From: Sneathiella litorea
GTDB taxonomy: Bacteria; Pseudomonadota; Alphaproteobacteria; Sneathiellales; Sneathiellaceae
Assembly (NCBI RefSeq): GCF_009882915.1
Contig: NZ_WTUW01000001.1
Location: 434,357-498,356, forward strand
DNA length: 64,000 nt
Direction of reading: 5' to 3'
The notes beneath the pieces are model-generated. The model was not told the origin of the DNA and searched no databases. It saw only the letters and a program-made list of their open reading frames with translations. The position numbers and the translations under genes were made by a program. Numbering within the stretch: the stretch's first letter is position 1; each line of letters begins with the position of its first letter. Shown one piece after another: positions 41,096 to 51,716 of this stretch.

Positions 41096-42208
41096 TTAAC
41101 CGTTCGCTTTATCCAGCTCACGGATAATGGCATCGCCCATTTCCGTGGTCGATACCTGCGTCATGCCCGTTGCCATGATATCGCCAGTGCGTATACCACT
41201 TTCAAGGACTTTTTGCACTGCACCCTCAACAAGATCCGCTTCTTCGCCCATATCAAAGCTATAACGCAACGCCATGGCATAGGAGAGGATGGTTGCAATA
41301 GGATTCGCAATATTCTGACCCGCAATGTCCGGGGCGGAGCCATGAACGGGCTCATAGAGTGCCTTGCGCCGGCCCGTCTCATCGACGTCGCCGAGAGATG
41401 CCGACGGCAACATACCAAGTGAACCTGTCAACATCGCCGCGCAGTCAGAAAGAATGTCGCCAAAAAGATTATCAGTGACAATAACATCAAACTGCTTGGG
41501 CTTGCGGACGAGTTCCATTGCCGCTGCATCCGCATACATATGGCTAAGCTCGACTTCCGGGAATTCCGATTCACCGATTTTCGTAACCTCTTCACGCCAG
41601 AGGACGCCCGATTCCATGACGTTTGCCTTTTCGCTGGAGCAAACGCGATTATTGCGCTTCTTAGCAAGCTCAAAGGCGACGCGGGCAACCCGGTGAATTT
41701 CCGGAGTCGTATAAACCTGGGTATTCACACCCCGGCGAATTCCGTTTCCGAGATCCTCGATTCCGCGAGGTTCCCCAAAATAAACGCCACCAGTCAACTC
41801 TCGAACGATCATGATATCAAGACCGCTCACAAGTTCTGGTTTCAGGCTGGACGCATCAACCAGCGCATCGAAACACACTGCTGGGCGAAGGTTGGCAAAA
41901 AGCTCCAGATCCTTGCGAAGACGCAAAAGCCCCCGCTCCGGCTTGATCGAGAAATCAAGATTATCCCATTTTGGTCCGCCAACCGCACCGAGCAGGACCG
42001 CGTCCACATTCTGCGCTTTATCGACAACCTCGTCTGTTATCGGAATACCATGCTTGTCAATAGATGACCCACCGACGAGATCCTCATCGATATCAAAGGA
42101 AACAGCGCGGTTATCTTCCATCCAGCCAACAATACGGCGTACTTCGCCCATAGCTTCGGGGCCGATGCCGTCACCAGGCAGGATCAACAGGGATTTATTC
42201 GATGCCAT
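41096..42208 (-). CDS. leuB: 3-isopropylmalate dehydrogenase
   Basis: Oxidative decarboxylation in leucine synthesis (370 residues). [10 protein letters not shown] at the N-terminus, the [17 protein letters not shown] arginine motif, the [10 protein letters not shown] metal-site helix, and [15 protein letters not shown] (NAD adenine loop) identify LeuB rather than isocitrate dehydrogenase. It lies in leuC-leuD-leuB-asd order on the minus strand, 32 bp after leuD. Confidence 0.97.
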   Translation of the reverse strand: MASNKSLLILPGDGIGPEAMGEVRRIVGWMEDNRAVSFDIDEDLVGGSSIDKHGIPITDEVVDKAQNVDAVLLGAVGGPKWDNLDFSIKPERGLLRLRKDLELFANLRPAVCFDALVDASSLKPELVSGLDIMIVRELTGGVYFGEPRGIEDLGNGIRRGVNTQVYTTPEIHRVARVAFELAKKRNNRVCSSEKANVMESGVLWREEVTKIGESEFPEVELSHMYADAAAMELVRKPKQFDVIVTDNLFGDILSDCAAMLTGSLGMLPSASLGDVDETGRRKALYEPVHGSAPDIAGQNIANPIATILSYAMALRYSFDMGEEADLVEGAVQKVLESGIRTGDIMATGMTQVSTTEMGDAIIRELDKANG

Positions 42209-42240
42209 AACAAATTACTCTCTAATATTCGGAACTCGGA

Positions 42241-42846
42241 TTACAACCAGGGCTGCTGTAGTTTGCGGGACTCTTCATATTCCGCAACCTTGTTTTCCTT
42301 TTTCAGGGTCAGGCCAATCTCATCAAGACCTGTGAGCAGGCAATGCTTGTTAAACTGCTCAACCTCGAAATGAATGACGCCGCCATCCGGCCCCCGTATT
42401 TCCTGAGCCTCCAGATCAATGGAGATTGTCGCGTTAGCGCCACGCTCTGCATCCTCCATTAATTTTTCGAGTTCTTCCGGAGATACCTCAATCGGTAGAA
42501 TTCCGTTACGGAAACAGTTGTTATGAAAAATATCCGCAAAGCTTGTGGAAATGACACAACGGATACCAAAATCGAGAAGCGCCCAGGGAGCATGCTCACG
42601 ACTGGAGCCACAGCCGAAGTTATCGCCCGCAATCAGTATTTCTGCATTCCGGTAGGCCGGTTGGTTGAGGACAAAGTCCTCTTTCTCATTCCCATCATTG
42701 TCATAGCGCATTTCTGCGAACAAATTCTTACCCAGTCCAGCACGCTGAATTGTCTTCAGGAACTGTTTGGGGATGATCATATCGGTATCGATATTGACCA
42801 GGGGCATTGGCGCGGCAACTGCTGTTAGCTTGTTAAACTTTTCCAT
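42241..42846 (-). CDS. leuD: 3-isopropylmalate dehydratase small subunit
   Basis: Swivelling domain of isopropylmalate isomerase (201 residues). It begins with a [22 protein letters not shown]-type N-terminus and has the substrate loop [18 protein letters not shown]. It is 13 bp downstream of leuC, whose product carries the Fe-S cluster of the complex. Confidence 0.97.
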   Translation of the reverse strand: MEKFNKLTAVAAPMPLVNIDTDMIIPKQFLKTIQRAGLGKNLFAEMRYDNDGNEKEDFVLNQPAYRNAEILIAGDNFGCGSSREHAPWALLDFGIRCVISTSFADIFHNNCFRNGILPIEVSPEELEKLMEDAERGANATISIDLEAQEIRGPDGGVIHFEVEQFNKHCLLTGLDEIGLTLKKENKVAEYEESRKLQQPWL

Positions 42847-42859
42847 TATTATTTTCCCC

Positions 42860-44266
42860 TTACATCAGTTCCCGAACATCGGTCAGACGGCCAGTTACCG
42901 CTGCTGCTGCGGCCATGCCCGGGCTGACGAGATGCGTCCGACCGCCGCGCCCCTGACGACCTTCAAAATTACGGTTTGACGTGGACGCGCAACGATCTCC
43001 CTCATCGAGCTTGTCCGCATTCATGGCAAGGCACATGGAACAGCCCGGCTGACGCCACTCAAATCCGGCGGCCTCAAAAATCTTGTCGAGGCCTTCCGCT
43101 TCCGCCTGAATTTTAACCAGTCCAGAGCCAGGTACAATTATGGCGTTGACTGTTTCCTTGACTTTCTTTCCTTCAACGATCTTGGCGACCTCACGTAAAT
43201 CTTCAATCCGCCCGTTGGTGCAGGAGCCAATGAAAACATGATCTACCTCAATATCGGTGAGCTTCATGCCCGCGGTCAGGCCCATGTAACCGAGCGCCCG
43301 TTCCGCCGCGCCACGTTTGCCTTCATCAGCAAAGTCACCCGGTGCGGGCACAGACCCTGTAATCGGCAGAGCGTCTTCCGGGCTTGTGCCCCAGGTGACG
43401 TAAGGAATCAAGTCGCTCGCATCGAGCTCAACTTCCTTGTCAAAATGCGCGCCCTCATCGGTACTCAGCGACTTCCAATACGCGACAGCCTGTTCATACA
43501 TACCGGCCTTTGGCGCATATGGGCGGCCCTTTACGTACTCAAAAGTGGTTTCATCCGGAGCAATCAGACCGGCACGCGCTCCAGCCTCAATCGTCATGTT
43601 ACAAAGCGTCATGCGCCCTTCCATCGACAGGGCACGGATCGCATCACCGGCATATTCAATCACATGCCCGGTACCGCCAGCGGTTCCGATCTTGCCGATA
43701 ATGGCAAGCGCTATGTCTTTCGCCGTAACACCGAGAGGAAGATCACCATGGACCGTCACGCGCATGTTTTTGGCTTTTTCCTGAACCAGGGTCTGCGTCG
43801 CAAGCACATGCTCAACCTCTGACGTCCCGATGCCATGTGCGAGCGCACCAAACGCACCGTGGGTGGAGGTATGAGAATCACCACATACGATGGTCATGCC
43901 CGGCAGGGTCAAACCCTGTTCCGGCCCAATAATGTGGACAATCCCCCGTCGGTCATCGGTCATCGAAAAGTAGGGGACACCGAACTCCGCCGTATTGGCT
44001 TCCAACGTATCCACCTGCAGCTTGCTTTCAGGGTCAGTAATTCCCTTCTCGATATCCTTGGTGGGGACATTATGGTCAGCAACGGCAAATGTCGCATCAG
44101 GACGGCGAACCTTGCGGCCTGAATTACGTAATCCTTCAAATGCCTGCGGGCTGGTTACTTCGTGAACAAGATGACGGTCGATGTATAGAATATAGGCTTC
44201 GTCTTCCAGTTGGTCCACAACATGACTGTCCCAGATTTTATCGTACAAGGTCCTAGGGGTTCCCAT
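42860..44266 (-). CDS. leuC: 3-isopropylmalate dehydratase large subunit
   Basis: Aconitase-type [4Fe-4S] subunit of isopropylmalate isomerase (468 residues). Cluster Cys are in [13 protein letters not shown] and in [10 protein letters not shown]. The [26 protein letters not shown] segment (shown in part) is the aconitase-family signature. It starts 66 bp after rplS; no terminator is obvious between them, so read-through from the ribosomal-protein unit is possible. Confidence 0.97.
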   Translation of the reverse strand: MGTPRTLYDKIWDSHVVDQLEDEAYILYIDRHLVHEVTSPQAFEGLRNSGRKVRRPDATFAVADHNVPTKDIEKGITDPESKLQVDTLEANTAEFGVPYFSMTDDRRGIVHIIGPEQGLTLPGMTIVCGDSHTSTHGAFGALAHGIGTSEVEHVLATQTLVQEKAKNMRVTVHGDLPLGVTAKDIALAIIGKIGTAGGTGHVIEYAGDAIRALSMEGRMTLCNMTIEAGARAGLIAPDETTFEYVKGRPYAPKAGMYEQAVAYWKSLSTDEGAHFDKEVELDASDLIPYVTWGTSPEDALPITGSVPAPGDFADEGKRGAAERALGYMGLTAGMKLTDIEVDHVFIGSCTNGRIEDLREVAKIVEGKKVKETVNAIIVPGSGLVKIQAEAEGLDKIFEAAGFEWRQPGCSMCLAMNADKLDEGDRCASTSNRNFEGRQGRGGRTHLVSPGMAAAAAVTGRLTDVRELM

Positions 44267-44332
44267 TTTCTATCCTCGCAAATCGTCAAATTTTCTTATC
44301 ATTAATTTCCCGCAGGCGTGCCCACTACTCAA

Positions 44333-44728
44333 TTAGCCAGCGTTCTGGTTACCGTAGCGGTCTTCGCGACGTTCCCGGATTCGAGCCTTCTTACCACGCA
44401 GTTCGCGCAGGTAGTAAAGCTTCGCCCGGCGAACAACACCCTGGCGAACGACTTCAATACGATCGATACGCGGGGAATAAAGCGGGAAAATACGTTCCAC
44501 GCCTTCACCGTAGGAAATTTTCCGGACCGTAAAGTTGGCATTGATCCCACCGCCGTTACGGGCAATGCAGACGCCTTCAAAAGCCTGGATACGCTCACGC
44601 GTGCCCTCAACGACCTTTACATGCACCCGAAGTGTATCTCCGGAACGAAACTGAGGTACCGGACGTTCCGCTGTCAGCTTCTCGATTTGCTCTTGCTCTA
44701 GCTTTTCAACCGTATTCATGGCTTTCAC
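44333..44728 (-). CDS. rplS: 50S ribosomal protein L19
   Basis: Large-subunit protein at the 30S-50S interface (131 residues). It shows the family core [28 protein letters not shown] and [17 protein letters not shown], and a basic C-terminal tail. It is the last gene of rpsP-rimM-trmD-rplS, the standard bacterial order. Confidence 0.97.
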   Translation of the reverse strand: MKAMNTVEKLEQEQIEKLTAERPVPQFRSGDTLRVHVKVVEGTRERIQAFEGVCIARNGGGINANFTVRKISYGEGVERIFPLYSPRIDRIEVVRQGVVRRAKLYYLRELRGKKARIRERREDRYGNQNAG

Positions 44729-44742
44729 CCTTTTATCAAAAA

Positions 44743-45438
44743 TTACGCTTTATGACGGTCCCACAGGTCCCGCCGTCGTGCCTTGGTCAACTCTTCGGAC
44801 TGGCGTAACCGCCATTCCCTGATTTTCTCATGATGGCCCGAAAGCAAAACTTCCGGAACCGAACGGCCTTCCCAGACCGGAGGGCGGGTATAATGGGGAT
44901 ATTCCAACAACCCGTCCGCAAAACTTTCTTCCTCTAGCGATTCCCTGTTTCCCGTTACGCCGGGCAACAGGCGAACCACCGAATCCAACAATGCCAGCGC
45001 CGCAATCTCGCCGCCGGACAGAATGAAGTCGCCAAGGCTAACTTCTTCCACATTTCGGGTTTCCAAAACCCGCTGATCGACCCCTTCGAAGCGGCCGCAA
45101 ACCATAATTGCACCCGGACCCTCCGCCAGTTCACGTGCGAAGGCCTGATCCATGACTCGGCCACGGGGACTGAAATAAATCACCCTCGCAACCTCTTCCG
45201 AACCCGCAAGAGCCGCATCAATAGCGGGCCCCAGCACATCCGGCCGCATTACCATTCCGGCGCCGCCGCCAAAAGGACTGTCATCGACGGTGCGATGCTT
45301 GCCAATGGCATAATCGCGAATGTCTCTGACCTTCAGGTCCCATGCCCCATCTTTTAGGCCCTTGCCCGCCAGGCTTACCCCCAGCGGTCCCGGAAACATC
45401 TCCGGGAAAAGACTCAAGATATGGGCGGTCCAGACCAT
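44743..45438 (-). CDS. trmD: tRNA (guanine-N1)-methyltransferase TrmD
   Basis: Methylates G37 of tRNAs to prevent +1 frameshifting. A 231-residue SPOUT enzyme: [10 protein letters not shown] start, [15 protein letters not shown], the trefoil-knot SAM site [10 protein letters not shown] and [11 protein letters not shown], and a C-terminal tRNA-binding domain (LLSGHHEKI). It is 14 bp before rplS and 21 bp after rimM. Confidence 0.97.
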   Translation of the reverse strand: MVWTAHILSLFPEMFPGPLGVSLAGKGLKDGAWDLKVRDIRDYAIGKHRTVDDSPFGGGAGMVMRPDVLGPAIDAALAGSEEVARVIYFSPRGRVMDQAFARELAEGPGAIMVCGRFEGVDQRVLETRNVEEVSLGDFILSGGEIAALALLDSVVRLLPGVTGNRESLEEESFADGLLEYPHYTRPPVWEGRSVPEVLLSGHHEKIREWRLRQSEELTKARRRDLWDRHKA

Positions 45439-45459
45439 CCGCTTTCTCGCTTTCCCGGC

Positions 45460-46005
45460 CTAAGCCTTCTCAGGGTTCTCCGGGATCTCAAAGAAATCCT
45501 CACCCAGGTCAACAACCACCCGACCGGTCGAAACATCCACTTCGGGCACCATTTCAGCGGTAAAGGGAACCAGAACCGCAGCCTTCGCGCCTTTTCCCTC
45601 CGGTACGATCTCCAGCATATCCCCTGCGCCAAAATCATGAAGGCAAGAGATTGATCCGAATTTCGTTCCGTCCTGAAAGAATACTGGCAGACCAATCAGG
45701 TCAGCATAATAGTATTCTTCCTCTTCTTCCGTTTCAGGTAATTTATCCCGCGACACATACAGCTCAGTCCCTTTCAGGGCTTCGGCAGCATTGCGGTCTG
45801 ATATACCCTTAATTCGCACAACCGGCAAACCTTTGCTGAGACTAACGACCTTCAAATTAAAAGTCGTCTTTCCGGATGCATCCTGCAATGGACCATAAGC
45901 GGCGATATCCTCTGGAATTCCGGTGAAGCTTTTAATCTTCACCTCGCCCTTAATGCCCTTTGCGCCGACGATCACCCCCAGCAGCAACATATCTGCCTTT
46001 GGCAC
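45460..46005 (-). CDS. rimM: Ribosome maturation factor RimM
   Basis: Binds S19 during 30S assembly. A 181-residue protein: an N-terminal RimM beta-barrel (LLGVIVGAKGIKGEVKIKSF in part) and a C-terminal PRC barrel (YYYADLIGLPVF onward). The GTG at 46005 with AGGGG nine bases upstream gives the usual length; an ATG at 45990 is an alternative. It follows rpsP by 12 bp. Confidence 0.93.
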   Translation of the reverse strand: MPKADMLLLGVIVGAKGIKGEVKIKSFTGIPEDIAAYGPLQDASGKTTFNLKVVSLSKGLPVVRIKGISDRNAAEALKGTELYVSRDKLPETEEEEEYYYADLIGLPVFFQDGTKFGSISCLHDFGAGDMLEIVPEGKGAKAAVLVPFTAEMVPEVDVSTGRVVVDLGEDFFEIPENPEKA

Positions 46006-46017
46006 AGAAATTCGCCC

Positions 46018-46437
46018 CTAAGCCTCAGTCTTCTCTTCCGCATCCTCAGTCGGCGCTTCTTCAGCAGGAGCCTCGGCTTCAGCAGCAGCTTCCGCGGCCG
46101 CCTGGCGCGCTTCTTCCTGTTCGCGCAAACGTTCCTGTGCCTTTGCTTTTGGCTTGGCTTTTTCCGGGTTATTCCGAACCGGCTTCTCGCCAAGACCCGC
46201 GATTGCCATCAGATGGGCCACACGGTCTGTTGCCTTCGCACCATTGCCGACCCAGTACTGGATGCGCTCTCCATTCAGGGACACGCGATTTTCATCATCT
46301 TTCGGCAGCATCGGGTTATAGGTGCCGAGCCGTTCGATATACCGTCCATCCCGCGGGCTGCTCGCTTCAGCAACAACAACGCGGTAAAAAGGGCGCTTTT
46401 TAGCTCCCTGACGGGTTAGGCGAATTTTCAGTGCCAT
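46018..46437 (-). CDS. rpsP: 30S ribosomal protein S16 with Ala/Glu-rich tail
   Basis: Small-subunit protein (139 residues). The conserved part ([21 protein letters not shown] onward in part, with ERLGTYNP) fills the first 80 residues. A tail of about 55 residues rich in Ala, Glu and Lys follows; such tails are common in Alphaproteobacteria. It is the first small gene after ffh in the SRP/ribosome operon. Confidence 0.97.
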   Translation of the reverse strand: MALKIRLTRQGAKKRPFYRVVVAEASSPRDGRYIERLGTYNPMLPKDDENRVSLNGERIQYWVGNGAKATDRVAHLMAIAGLGEKPVRNNPEKAKPKAKAQERLREQEEARQAAAEAAAEAEAPAEEAPTEDAEEKTEA

Positions 46438-46471
46438 ATTACATTCTTTCCTTCAACAAACTCAAATTCAG

Positions 46472-47833
46472 TTATAATTTCATTCCTGGCGGTAAAAGCC
46501 CCTGCATGCCTCCGCGTGCAATGCCTTTTTTGCCAAGTTTCTTCACTTTTTTCATCATGCCGGCCATCTGCTTATGCTGTTTAAGCAAACGATTGACATC
46601 CTGAACAGTCATGCCGGACCCCGCGGCAATACGTTTCTTGCGGGAGGCGGCTATAATTTGCGGGTTGCGCCGTTCCTTTGGCGTCATGGACTGGATCATG
46701 GCCTCCTGACGGACCAGCAAACGGTCATCAAGGTTGGCCGCATCCAGTTGCTTCTTCATCTTGCCGACACCGGGAAGCATTCCGATAAGACCGTTCATGC
46801 CACCCATTTTACGCATCTGGCGTAGTTGGCTTGCCAGGTCGTCAAGGTCGAACATGCCCTTCTGCATTTTAAGGGCGAGTTTTTCAGCTTCGTCCTTTTC
46901 AATGGTCTCCGCCGCCTTCTCAACCAGTGAGACAATATCGCCCATACCGAGGATACGGTTAGCGATCCGGTCGGGATGGAAAGCTTCCAGTGCATCCAAC
47001 TTTTCACCGGTACCAAGAAGCTTAATCGGACAACCCGTCACTTCGCGCATGGATAGCGCGGCACCACCGCGTCCGTCACCGTCGATCCGGGTCATGACGA
47101 TACCGGTAACATCGACGCGGGATTTGAACTGCTCAGCCACATTGACTGCGTCCTGACCCGTCAAGCTGTCGACAACCAGTAGAGTTTCGGTCGGACCCGT
47201 CTCTTTATGGACTGCTTCCATCTCGGCCATCAGTGATTCGTCGACATGCAGGCGACCAGCAGTATCGAGCATGATAACGTCAACGCCCTGCAGTTTCGCG
47301 GACTGAACGGCGCGCTTGGCGATATCGACCGGCATCTGCCCTTCGATAATCGGCAAAGTCGCAATCCCCGTCTGCTCACCCAGAATCTTGAGTTGCTCCT
47401 GAGCTGCGGGACGACGTACGTCGAGAGAGGCCATCATGACCTTCTTGCCCTGCTTCTCCGTCAGCCACTTGGAAATTTTCGCGGTTGAAGTGGTCTTACC
47501 AGAGCCTTGCAAGCCGACCATCATGTAGACGACTGGTGGAACGGCAACAAGGTTAAGTTCCTGTTGTTCCGACCCCAGCATCTCGATGAGCTGGTCGTGA
47601 ACAACCTTGATCACCATTTGCGCCGGGTTAACGGATTTCAGGACTTCCGTCCCCACCGCTCTGGTTTTGACCCGCTTGATGAAGCTTTTGACAACAGGCA
47701 GCGCAACATCCGCCTCAAGAAGAGCAACACGAACCTCGCGCAACGCTTCCGTGACGTCTGCTTCCGTGAGTGCACCGCGCTTGGTCAACCGCCCAAGCAC
47801 ATCACCCAGTCTGCCTGTCAAACTTTCAAACAT
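46472..47833 (-). CDS. ffh: Signal recognition particle protein Ffh
   Basis: GTPase that binds 4.5S RNA and nascent membrane-protein signals (453 residues). It has an N domain, the G domain with GLQGSGKTTS, the DTAGR box and the TRIDGDGRGGAAL segment, and a Met-rich M domain that ends in GGMQGLLPPGMKL, with the RNA-binding SGMTVQDVNRLLKQ helix. It heads the ffh-rpsP-rimM-trmD-rplS unit. Its receptor gene ftsY lies nearby on the other strand. Confidence 0.98.
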   Translation of the reverse strand: MFESLTGRLGDVLGRLTKRGALTEADVTEALREVRVALLEADVALPVVKSFIKRVKTRAVGTEVLKSVNPAQMVIKVVHDQLIEMLGSEQQELNLVAVPPVVYMMVGLQGSGKTTSTAKISKWLTEKQGKKVMMASLDVRRPAAQEQLKILGEQTGIATLPIIEGQMPVDIAKRAVQSAKLQGVDVIMLDTAGRLHVDESLMAEMEAVHKETGPTETLLVVDSLTGQDAVNVAEQFKSRVDVTGIVMTRIDGDGRGGAALSMREVTGCPIKLLGTGEKLDALEAFHPDRIANRILGMGDIVSLVEKAAETIEKDEAEKLALKMQKGMFDLDDLASQLRQMRKMGGMNGLIGMLPGVGKMKKQLDAANLDDRLLVRQEAMIQSMTPKERRNPQIIAASRKKRIAAGSGMTVQDVNRLLKQHKQMAGMMKKVKKLGKKGIARGGMQGLLPPGMKL

Positions 47834-48070
47834 TCAGCCCTAAACCCGTTCAAAATCCACATTTCAGTCGTCGAATCAAACAACGCAAAAAACGCCAGGG
47901 CGCGAAACTCGCGGGCTGACGGGTACCGTTTTGGTACTTTTATGTTGCGACTCGGTTGTCGTGATTGGCCGGAATTAGCCATAGACCCGGCCATAAGTCA
48001 AGCAGAACTCAACGATTCATCCTGATAAATATGCTGGACCGGACGCCTCTAAACGCCTATATCGCGGGTT
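47834..48070. other. Divergent intergenic region between ffh and dapF
   Basis: This 237-bp gap must carry both promoters. A minus-strand promoter candidate is listed separately. Two short inverted repeats (CGCGA-N3-TCGCG near 47902-47914 and GTACC-N5-GGTAC near 47922-47936) lie in the ffh leader. They have no T-run directly attached and are not called terminators. No RNA gene was recognised. Confidence 0.5.
47974..48001 (-). promoter_or_regulatory. Candidate promoter of ffh-rpsP-rimM-trmD-rplS
   Basis: On the minus strand TTGACT (48001-47996) and GCTAAT (47979-47974) are 16 bp apart. Transcription would start about 135 bases before the ffh ATG. The -10 is imperfect. Confidence 0.4.
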
Positions 48071-48910
48071 ATGGAACAGATTCCCTTCATAAAGATGCAT
48101 GGCCTCGGCAATGATTTCGTCATTATTGACGGACGGGCAACGCCACCAGAACTCTCTGGCGCGGCCCTTCGCGCCATTGCTGATCGGCATCGTGGCGTCG
48201 GCTATGACCAGTTGATCGTTATGGAGCCAACGGCGCATGACGCCGACATCTTTATGCGTATCTACAACTCCGATGGCAGCGAAGCAGAGGCCTGCGGCAA
48301 CGCGACCCGCTGTGTCGCTCATCTCCTGATGGAGGAAGCGGACAAGAATGCTGTCACAATTGAGACGCGCGCCGGGTTTCTTGCCGCAACGACCGAGGAT
48401 CGGCAACATATTGTGATAGATATGGGCCTGCCGAAGCTGGGCTGGCAGGACATCCCCCTCTCGCGGGAGGAGGATACAAAGCATATCAATCTGACCGTCG
48501 GCCCGCTCAGCGATCCGGTGGGTGTCAATATGGGCAATCCCCACGTGGTTTTCTTCGTTGAAGACGCCGAAGCCGTGGATCTTGAAAAATGGGGACCCAT
48601 TGCTGAAACGGATCCGATATTTCCCGCAAAAGCGAATATCAGTGTCGTCAGCAAAATGGAGAATGGCGACCTTCGTCTGCGCGTCTGGGAGCGTGGAGTT
48701 GGCATTACGCTTGCCTGCGGCTCAGCCGCCTGCGCAACCATAGTGGCGGCGAATATCCGCGGATTAGCGGGCAAGGAAGCAACGTTACATCTGAACGGTG
48801 GTCCACTTGATTTGCGTCTTGGCGAGAATGGCCATGTCTTTATGGGAGGACCAATCGCCACCGCTTATCACGGCACGCTCGATGCAAACCTTTTGAAAGG
48901 GGCGGCATAA
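48071..48910 (+). CDS. dapF: Diaminopimelate epimerase
   Basis: Cofactor-independent racemase making meso-diaminopimelate for lysine and peptidoglycan. A 279-residue two-lobed protein with the thiol pair Cys75 (EACGNATRC) and Cys216 (LACGSAACA). FIKMHGLGNDFVIID at the N-terminus and GNPHVVFFV are family marks. The stop overlaps the mtaB ATG (TAATG). Confidence 0.97.
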   Translation: MEQIPFIKMHGLGNDFVIIDGRATPPELSGAALRAIADRHRGVGYDQLIVMEPTAHDADIFMRIYNSDGSEAEACGNATRCVAHLLMEEADKNAVTIETRAGFLAATTEDRQHIVIDMGLPKLGWQDIPLSREEDTKHINLTVGPLSDPVGVNMGNPHVVFFVEDAEAVDLEKWGPIAETDPIFPAKANISVVSKMENGDLRLRVWERGVGITLACGSAACATIVAANIRGLAGKEATLHLNGGPLDLRLGENGHVFMGGPIATAYHGTLDANLLKGAA

Positions 48911-50184
48911 TGGGTGAGAATAAACCGCTTGCTGCACCTGAAATCATTACCTTCGGTTGCCGCCTGAATACCTATGAATCTGAAGTGATGCGCGGCCATG
49001 CGATGTCGGCCGGGATGACCAATGCCGTTATCATCAATAGCTGCGCGGTCACGAATGAAGCGGAGCGACAGGCCCGGCAGGCCGTGCGCAAAGCGCGCCG
49101 GGAACATCCCGATGCCAAGATCATCGTCACCGGTTGCGCGGCCCAAACCAAACCGGAGCAATTCTCCAATATGCCGGAGGTGGACCAGATCCTCGGCAAT
49201 ATGGAGAAGCTGGAGCCGGAATCCTTCGGTCTGAAGCAAACGGAGCGCGTGCAGGTTAATGATATCATGTCCGCCGAAGAAACCGCCGGGCATCTTATTG
49301 AAGGATTTGATGGTCGCGCCCGCGCCTTTCTGCAGATCCAGAATGGCTGCAATCACCGCTGTACTTTTTGCATCATTCCTTATGGCCGTGGCAATAGCCG
49401 GTCCGTGCCTATGGGCGCGATTGTCGATCAGGCCCGCTCCCTTACCAAGAATGGGTATAAGGAATTTGTCCTCACGGGGGTCGATATCACCGCCTATGGA
49501 GAGGATTTACCAGGATCACCGACCTTGGGCCAGATGTGCCGCCGACTGCTTGCCGCTGTTCCCGAAATTGCGCATTTGCGTCTTTCATCCCTCGACCCGG
49601 TTGAGGTGGATGACGACCTGTGGCGCTTGATTGAGACAGAACCGCGCCTGATGCCGCATCTACATATCAGCCTGCAGGCGGGCGATGATATGGTGCTTAA
49701 AAGAATGAAGCGGCGGCATCTACGAGATGACGTTTACGCTTTCGTCGAGAAGGCACGTCAACTCCGACCTGATGTTGTTTTTGGCGCTGATATTATTGCC
49801 GGATTTCCGACGGAAACGGACGAAATGGCCGCAAACAGCCTCAAGCTAATTGAAGACTGCGACATTGCCTATATGCACGTCTTCCCTTATTCTGCACGCC
49901 CCGGCACACCAGCCGCAAAAATGCCGCAAGTCCCCGGCGACCTCCGAAAAGCGCGCGCGGCCAGCCTTCGCGCCGCTGGCGATAAAAACCTGTCACGATT
50001 TTTGGAAAGTCTTGTCGGAACGAAGCAAACTGTCCTCGTTGAAAACGACACAACAGGAAGAACACGACATTACGCACCTGTCGAGCTGGACTTTTCGGCG
50101 ACCGGCGGTGAGATTATCACTGTCGAAATTACCGGAACAAACGGCAAAAAAGTATTTGCTGCACCCGCCGAGAGCATAGAATAA
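48910..50184 (+). CDS. mtaB: tRNA (N6-threonylcarbamoyladenosine(37)-C2)-methylthiotransferase MtaB
   Basis: Radical SAM enzyme that makes ms2t6A at tRNA position 37. The UPF0004 domain holds Cys17, Cys45 and Cys76 for the auxiliary cluster, and the radical SAM cluster is Cys147-x3-Cys151-x2-Cys154 (CNHRCTFC). A C-terminal TRAM-like region follows. The protein is 424 residues, fitting MtaB rather than the longer MiaB. It is coupled by one-base overlaps to dapF and ftsY. Confidence 0.95.
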   Translation: MGENKPLAAPEIITFGCRLNTYESEVMRGHAMSAGMTNAVIINSCAVTNEAERQARQAVRKARREHPDAKIIVTGCAAQTKPEQFSNMPEVDQILGNMEKLEPESFGLKQTERVQVNDIMSAEETAGHLIEGFDGRARAFLQIQNGCNHRCTFCIIPYGRGNSRSVPMGAIVDQARSLTKNGYKEFVLTGVDITAYGEDLPGSPTLGQMCRRLLAAVPEIAHLRLSSLDPVEVDDDLWRLIETEPRLMPHLHISLQAGDDMVLKRMKRRHLRDDVYAFVEKARQLRPDVVFGADIIAGFPTETDEMAANSLKLIEDCDIAYMHVFPYSARPGTPAAKMPQVPGDLRKARAASLRAAGDKNLSRFLESLVGTKQTVLVENDTTGRTRHYAPVELDFSATGGEIITVEITGTNGKKVFAAPAESIE

Positions 50185-51125
50185 TGAGTAAGACAGAAGA
50201 GAAGAAAGGCTGGTTCAGCCGCCTGCGTGACGGGCTCAAACGTTCTTCCTCAGCTATTTCGGGCGGAATTACGGATATCTTCACTAAACGCAAACTCGAC
50301 GACGACGTCATCGAGGAACTGGAAGAACTTCTGATCAGTGCGGATCTTGGCGTTGCCACTTCAGCCCGTATCGCTGCCAATATCGCGAAGAACCGCTTTG
50401 ACAAGGAAATCGCACCAGAAGAGATTCGCGGCGCCCTCGCCGATGAGGTCTCCACAATTCTGGACCCGGTCGCCCAACCTTTTCTGCTGGATGAAAGCCG
50501 GAAACCGCATGTCGTGCTCGTTGTCGGCGTTAATGGCTCCGGCAAGACAACGACCATCGGCAAGTTCGCCAAGCAGTACCGCTCAGCAGGTAAGAAAGTG
50601 GTACTTGCCGCAGGAGATACATTTCGCGCGGCAGCGGTTGAACAGCTTCAAGTCTGGGGCCAGCGTACCGGCTGCGATGTTGTCACCACTAAAGTCGGCG
50701 GTGATGCGGCCGGCCTTTCCTTTACCGCGCTTGAAAAAGCGAAAGCAGAGCAGGCCGACTTACTGCTGATCGATACCGCGGGAAGACTGCAAAATAAAAC
50801 CGACCTGATGGCCGAGCTTGAAAAAATTCTTCGGGTGATCAAAAAACTTGACCCTGACGCCCCGCACTCCTGTCTTCTCGTACTGGATGCGACAACGGGA
50901 CAGAATGCGCTGAACCAGGTGGAAATTTTCGGGAAAGTCTGTAACGTCACTGGGCTCGTGATGACGAAGCTGGATGGTACCGCGCGCGGCGGGGTCTTGG
51001 TCGCTATCGCGGATCGCTTTAGCCTGCCTGTCCATGCCATCGGCGTTGGCGAAAGTGAAGATGACCTACAACCCTTTGCCGCCAAGGATTTTGCGCGGGC
51101 TCTCTCAGGTGTAGAAAGTAACTAG
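50184..51125 (+). CDS. ftsY: Signal recognition particle receptor FtsY
   Basis: Membrane-associated GTPase that receives the SRP-ribosome complex. At 313 residues it lacks the long acidic A domain of E. coli FtsY and begins directly with the KKGWFSRLRDGLKRSSS amphipathic helix. The P-loop GVNGSGKTTT is at 115-124, with DTAGRLQNK and TKLDGTARGG following. The partner gene ffh lies 2.4 kb away, divergently. Confidence 0.97.
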   Translation: MSKTEEKKGWFSRLRDGLKRSSSAISGGITDIFTKRKLDDDVIEELEELLISADLGVATSARIAANIAKNRFDKEIAPEEIRGALADEVSTILDPVAQPFLLDESRKPHVVLVVGVNGSGKTTTIGKFAKQYRSAGKKVVLAAGDTFRAAAVEQLQVWGQRTGCDVVTTKVGGDAAGLSFTALEKAKAEQADLLLIDTAGRLQNKTDLMAELEKILRVIKKLDPDAPHSCLLVLDATTGQNALNQVEIFGKVCNVTGLVMTKLDGTARGGVLVAIADRFSLPVHAIGVGESEDDLQPFAAKDFARALSGVESN

Positions 51126-51140
51126 AAGGAAATTACAAGA

Positions 51141-51716
51141 ATGGCCGATGGAAAGCCAATGCCGAAAGGCTTAAAGCCAACAACGGAACTTGGTCCGATA
51201 CTTGTCTTTTTCGCGGCCTACTACTTTGGTGATCTGATGATTGCGACAGGGGCAATTATGATCACCACTTTGGTCGCCCTTGCCATTTCCTATTACTATA
51301 CCCGTACATTGCCGATGATGCCGCTCGTCACAGCAGTAGTCGTGATGGTTTTTGGCGGGCTGACGCTCTACCTCCATGATGAGACTTTCATCAAGATGAA
51401 ACCGACAATAATCTATGGCATTTTTGCCGTAGTTCTGTTTTCAGGGCTTATGCTTGGAAAATCTTTCGTCAAAGTCCTGTTCGATAATTTCTGGAACCTG
51501 GATGATGAGGGCTGGAGAAAACTCACTGTGCGACTTGCCGCTTTTTTCCTGTTAATGGCGTTTGCGAATGAGGCGCTCTGGCGAAATTTCTCAACCGAGA
51601 TTTGGGTAAATGCCAAGGTGTTCGGCTTCACGGCCGCAACATTCCTCTTTTTCCTCGCTCAAGTTCCCATGATTACACGTCATATGAACCAGGAAAAGCC
51701 CGATACGGACGCATGA
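51141..51716 (+). CDS. Septation protein A / YciB family inner-membrane protein
   Basis: A 191-residue protein with five or six membrane helices, starting ELGPILVFFAAYYFGDL. It contains KPTIIYGIFAVVLFSGLMLGKSF (shown by ends) and ALWRNFSTEIWVNAKVFG, the marks of the YciB/IspA (septation) family linked to envelope and cell division. It lies 15 bp after ftsY. Its stop overlaps the next start as ATGA. Confidence 0.9.
   Translation: MADGKPMPKGLKPTTELGPILVFFAAYYFGDLMIATGAIMITTLVALAISYYYTRTLPMMPLVTAVVVMVFGGLTLYLHDETFIKMKPTIIYGIFAVVLFSGLMLGKSFVKVLFDNFWNLDDEGWRKLTVRLAAFFLLMAFANEALWRNFSTEIWVNAKVFGFTAATFLFFLAQVPMITRHMNQEKPDTDA

Noticed and set aside
44267-44332. A leucine leader-peptide attenuator before leuC
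   Set aside because: The 66-bp gap contains no run of Leu codons behind a start and no terminator/antiterminator pair that I can see.
46018-46260. The Ala/Glu-rich extension of ribosomal protein S16 as a novel fusion
   Set aside because: Long charged tails on S16 are widespread in Alphaproteobacteria; nothing here suggests a separate domain.
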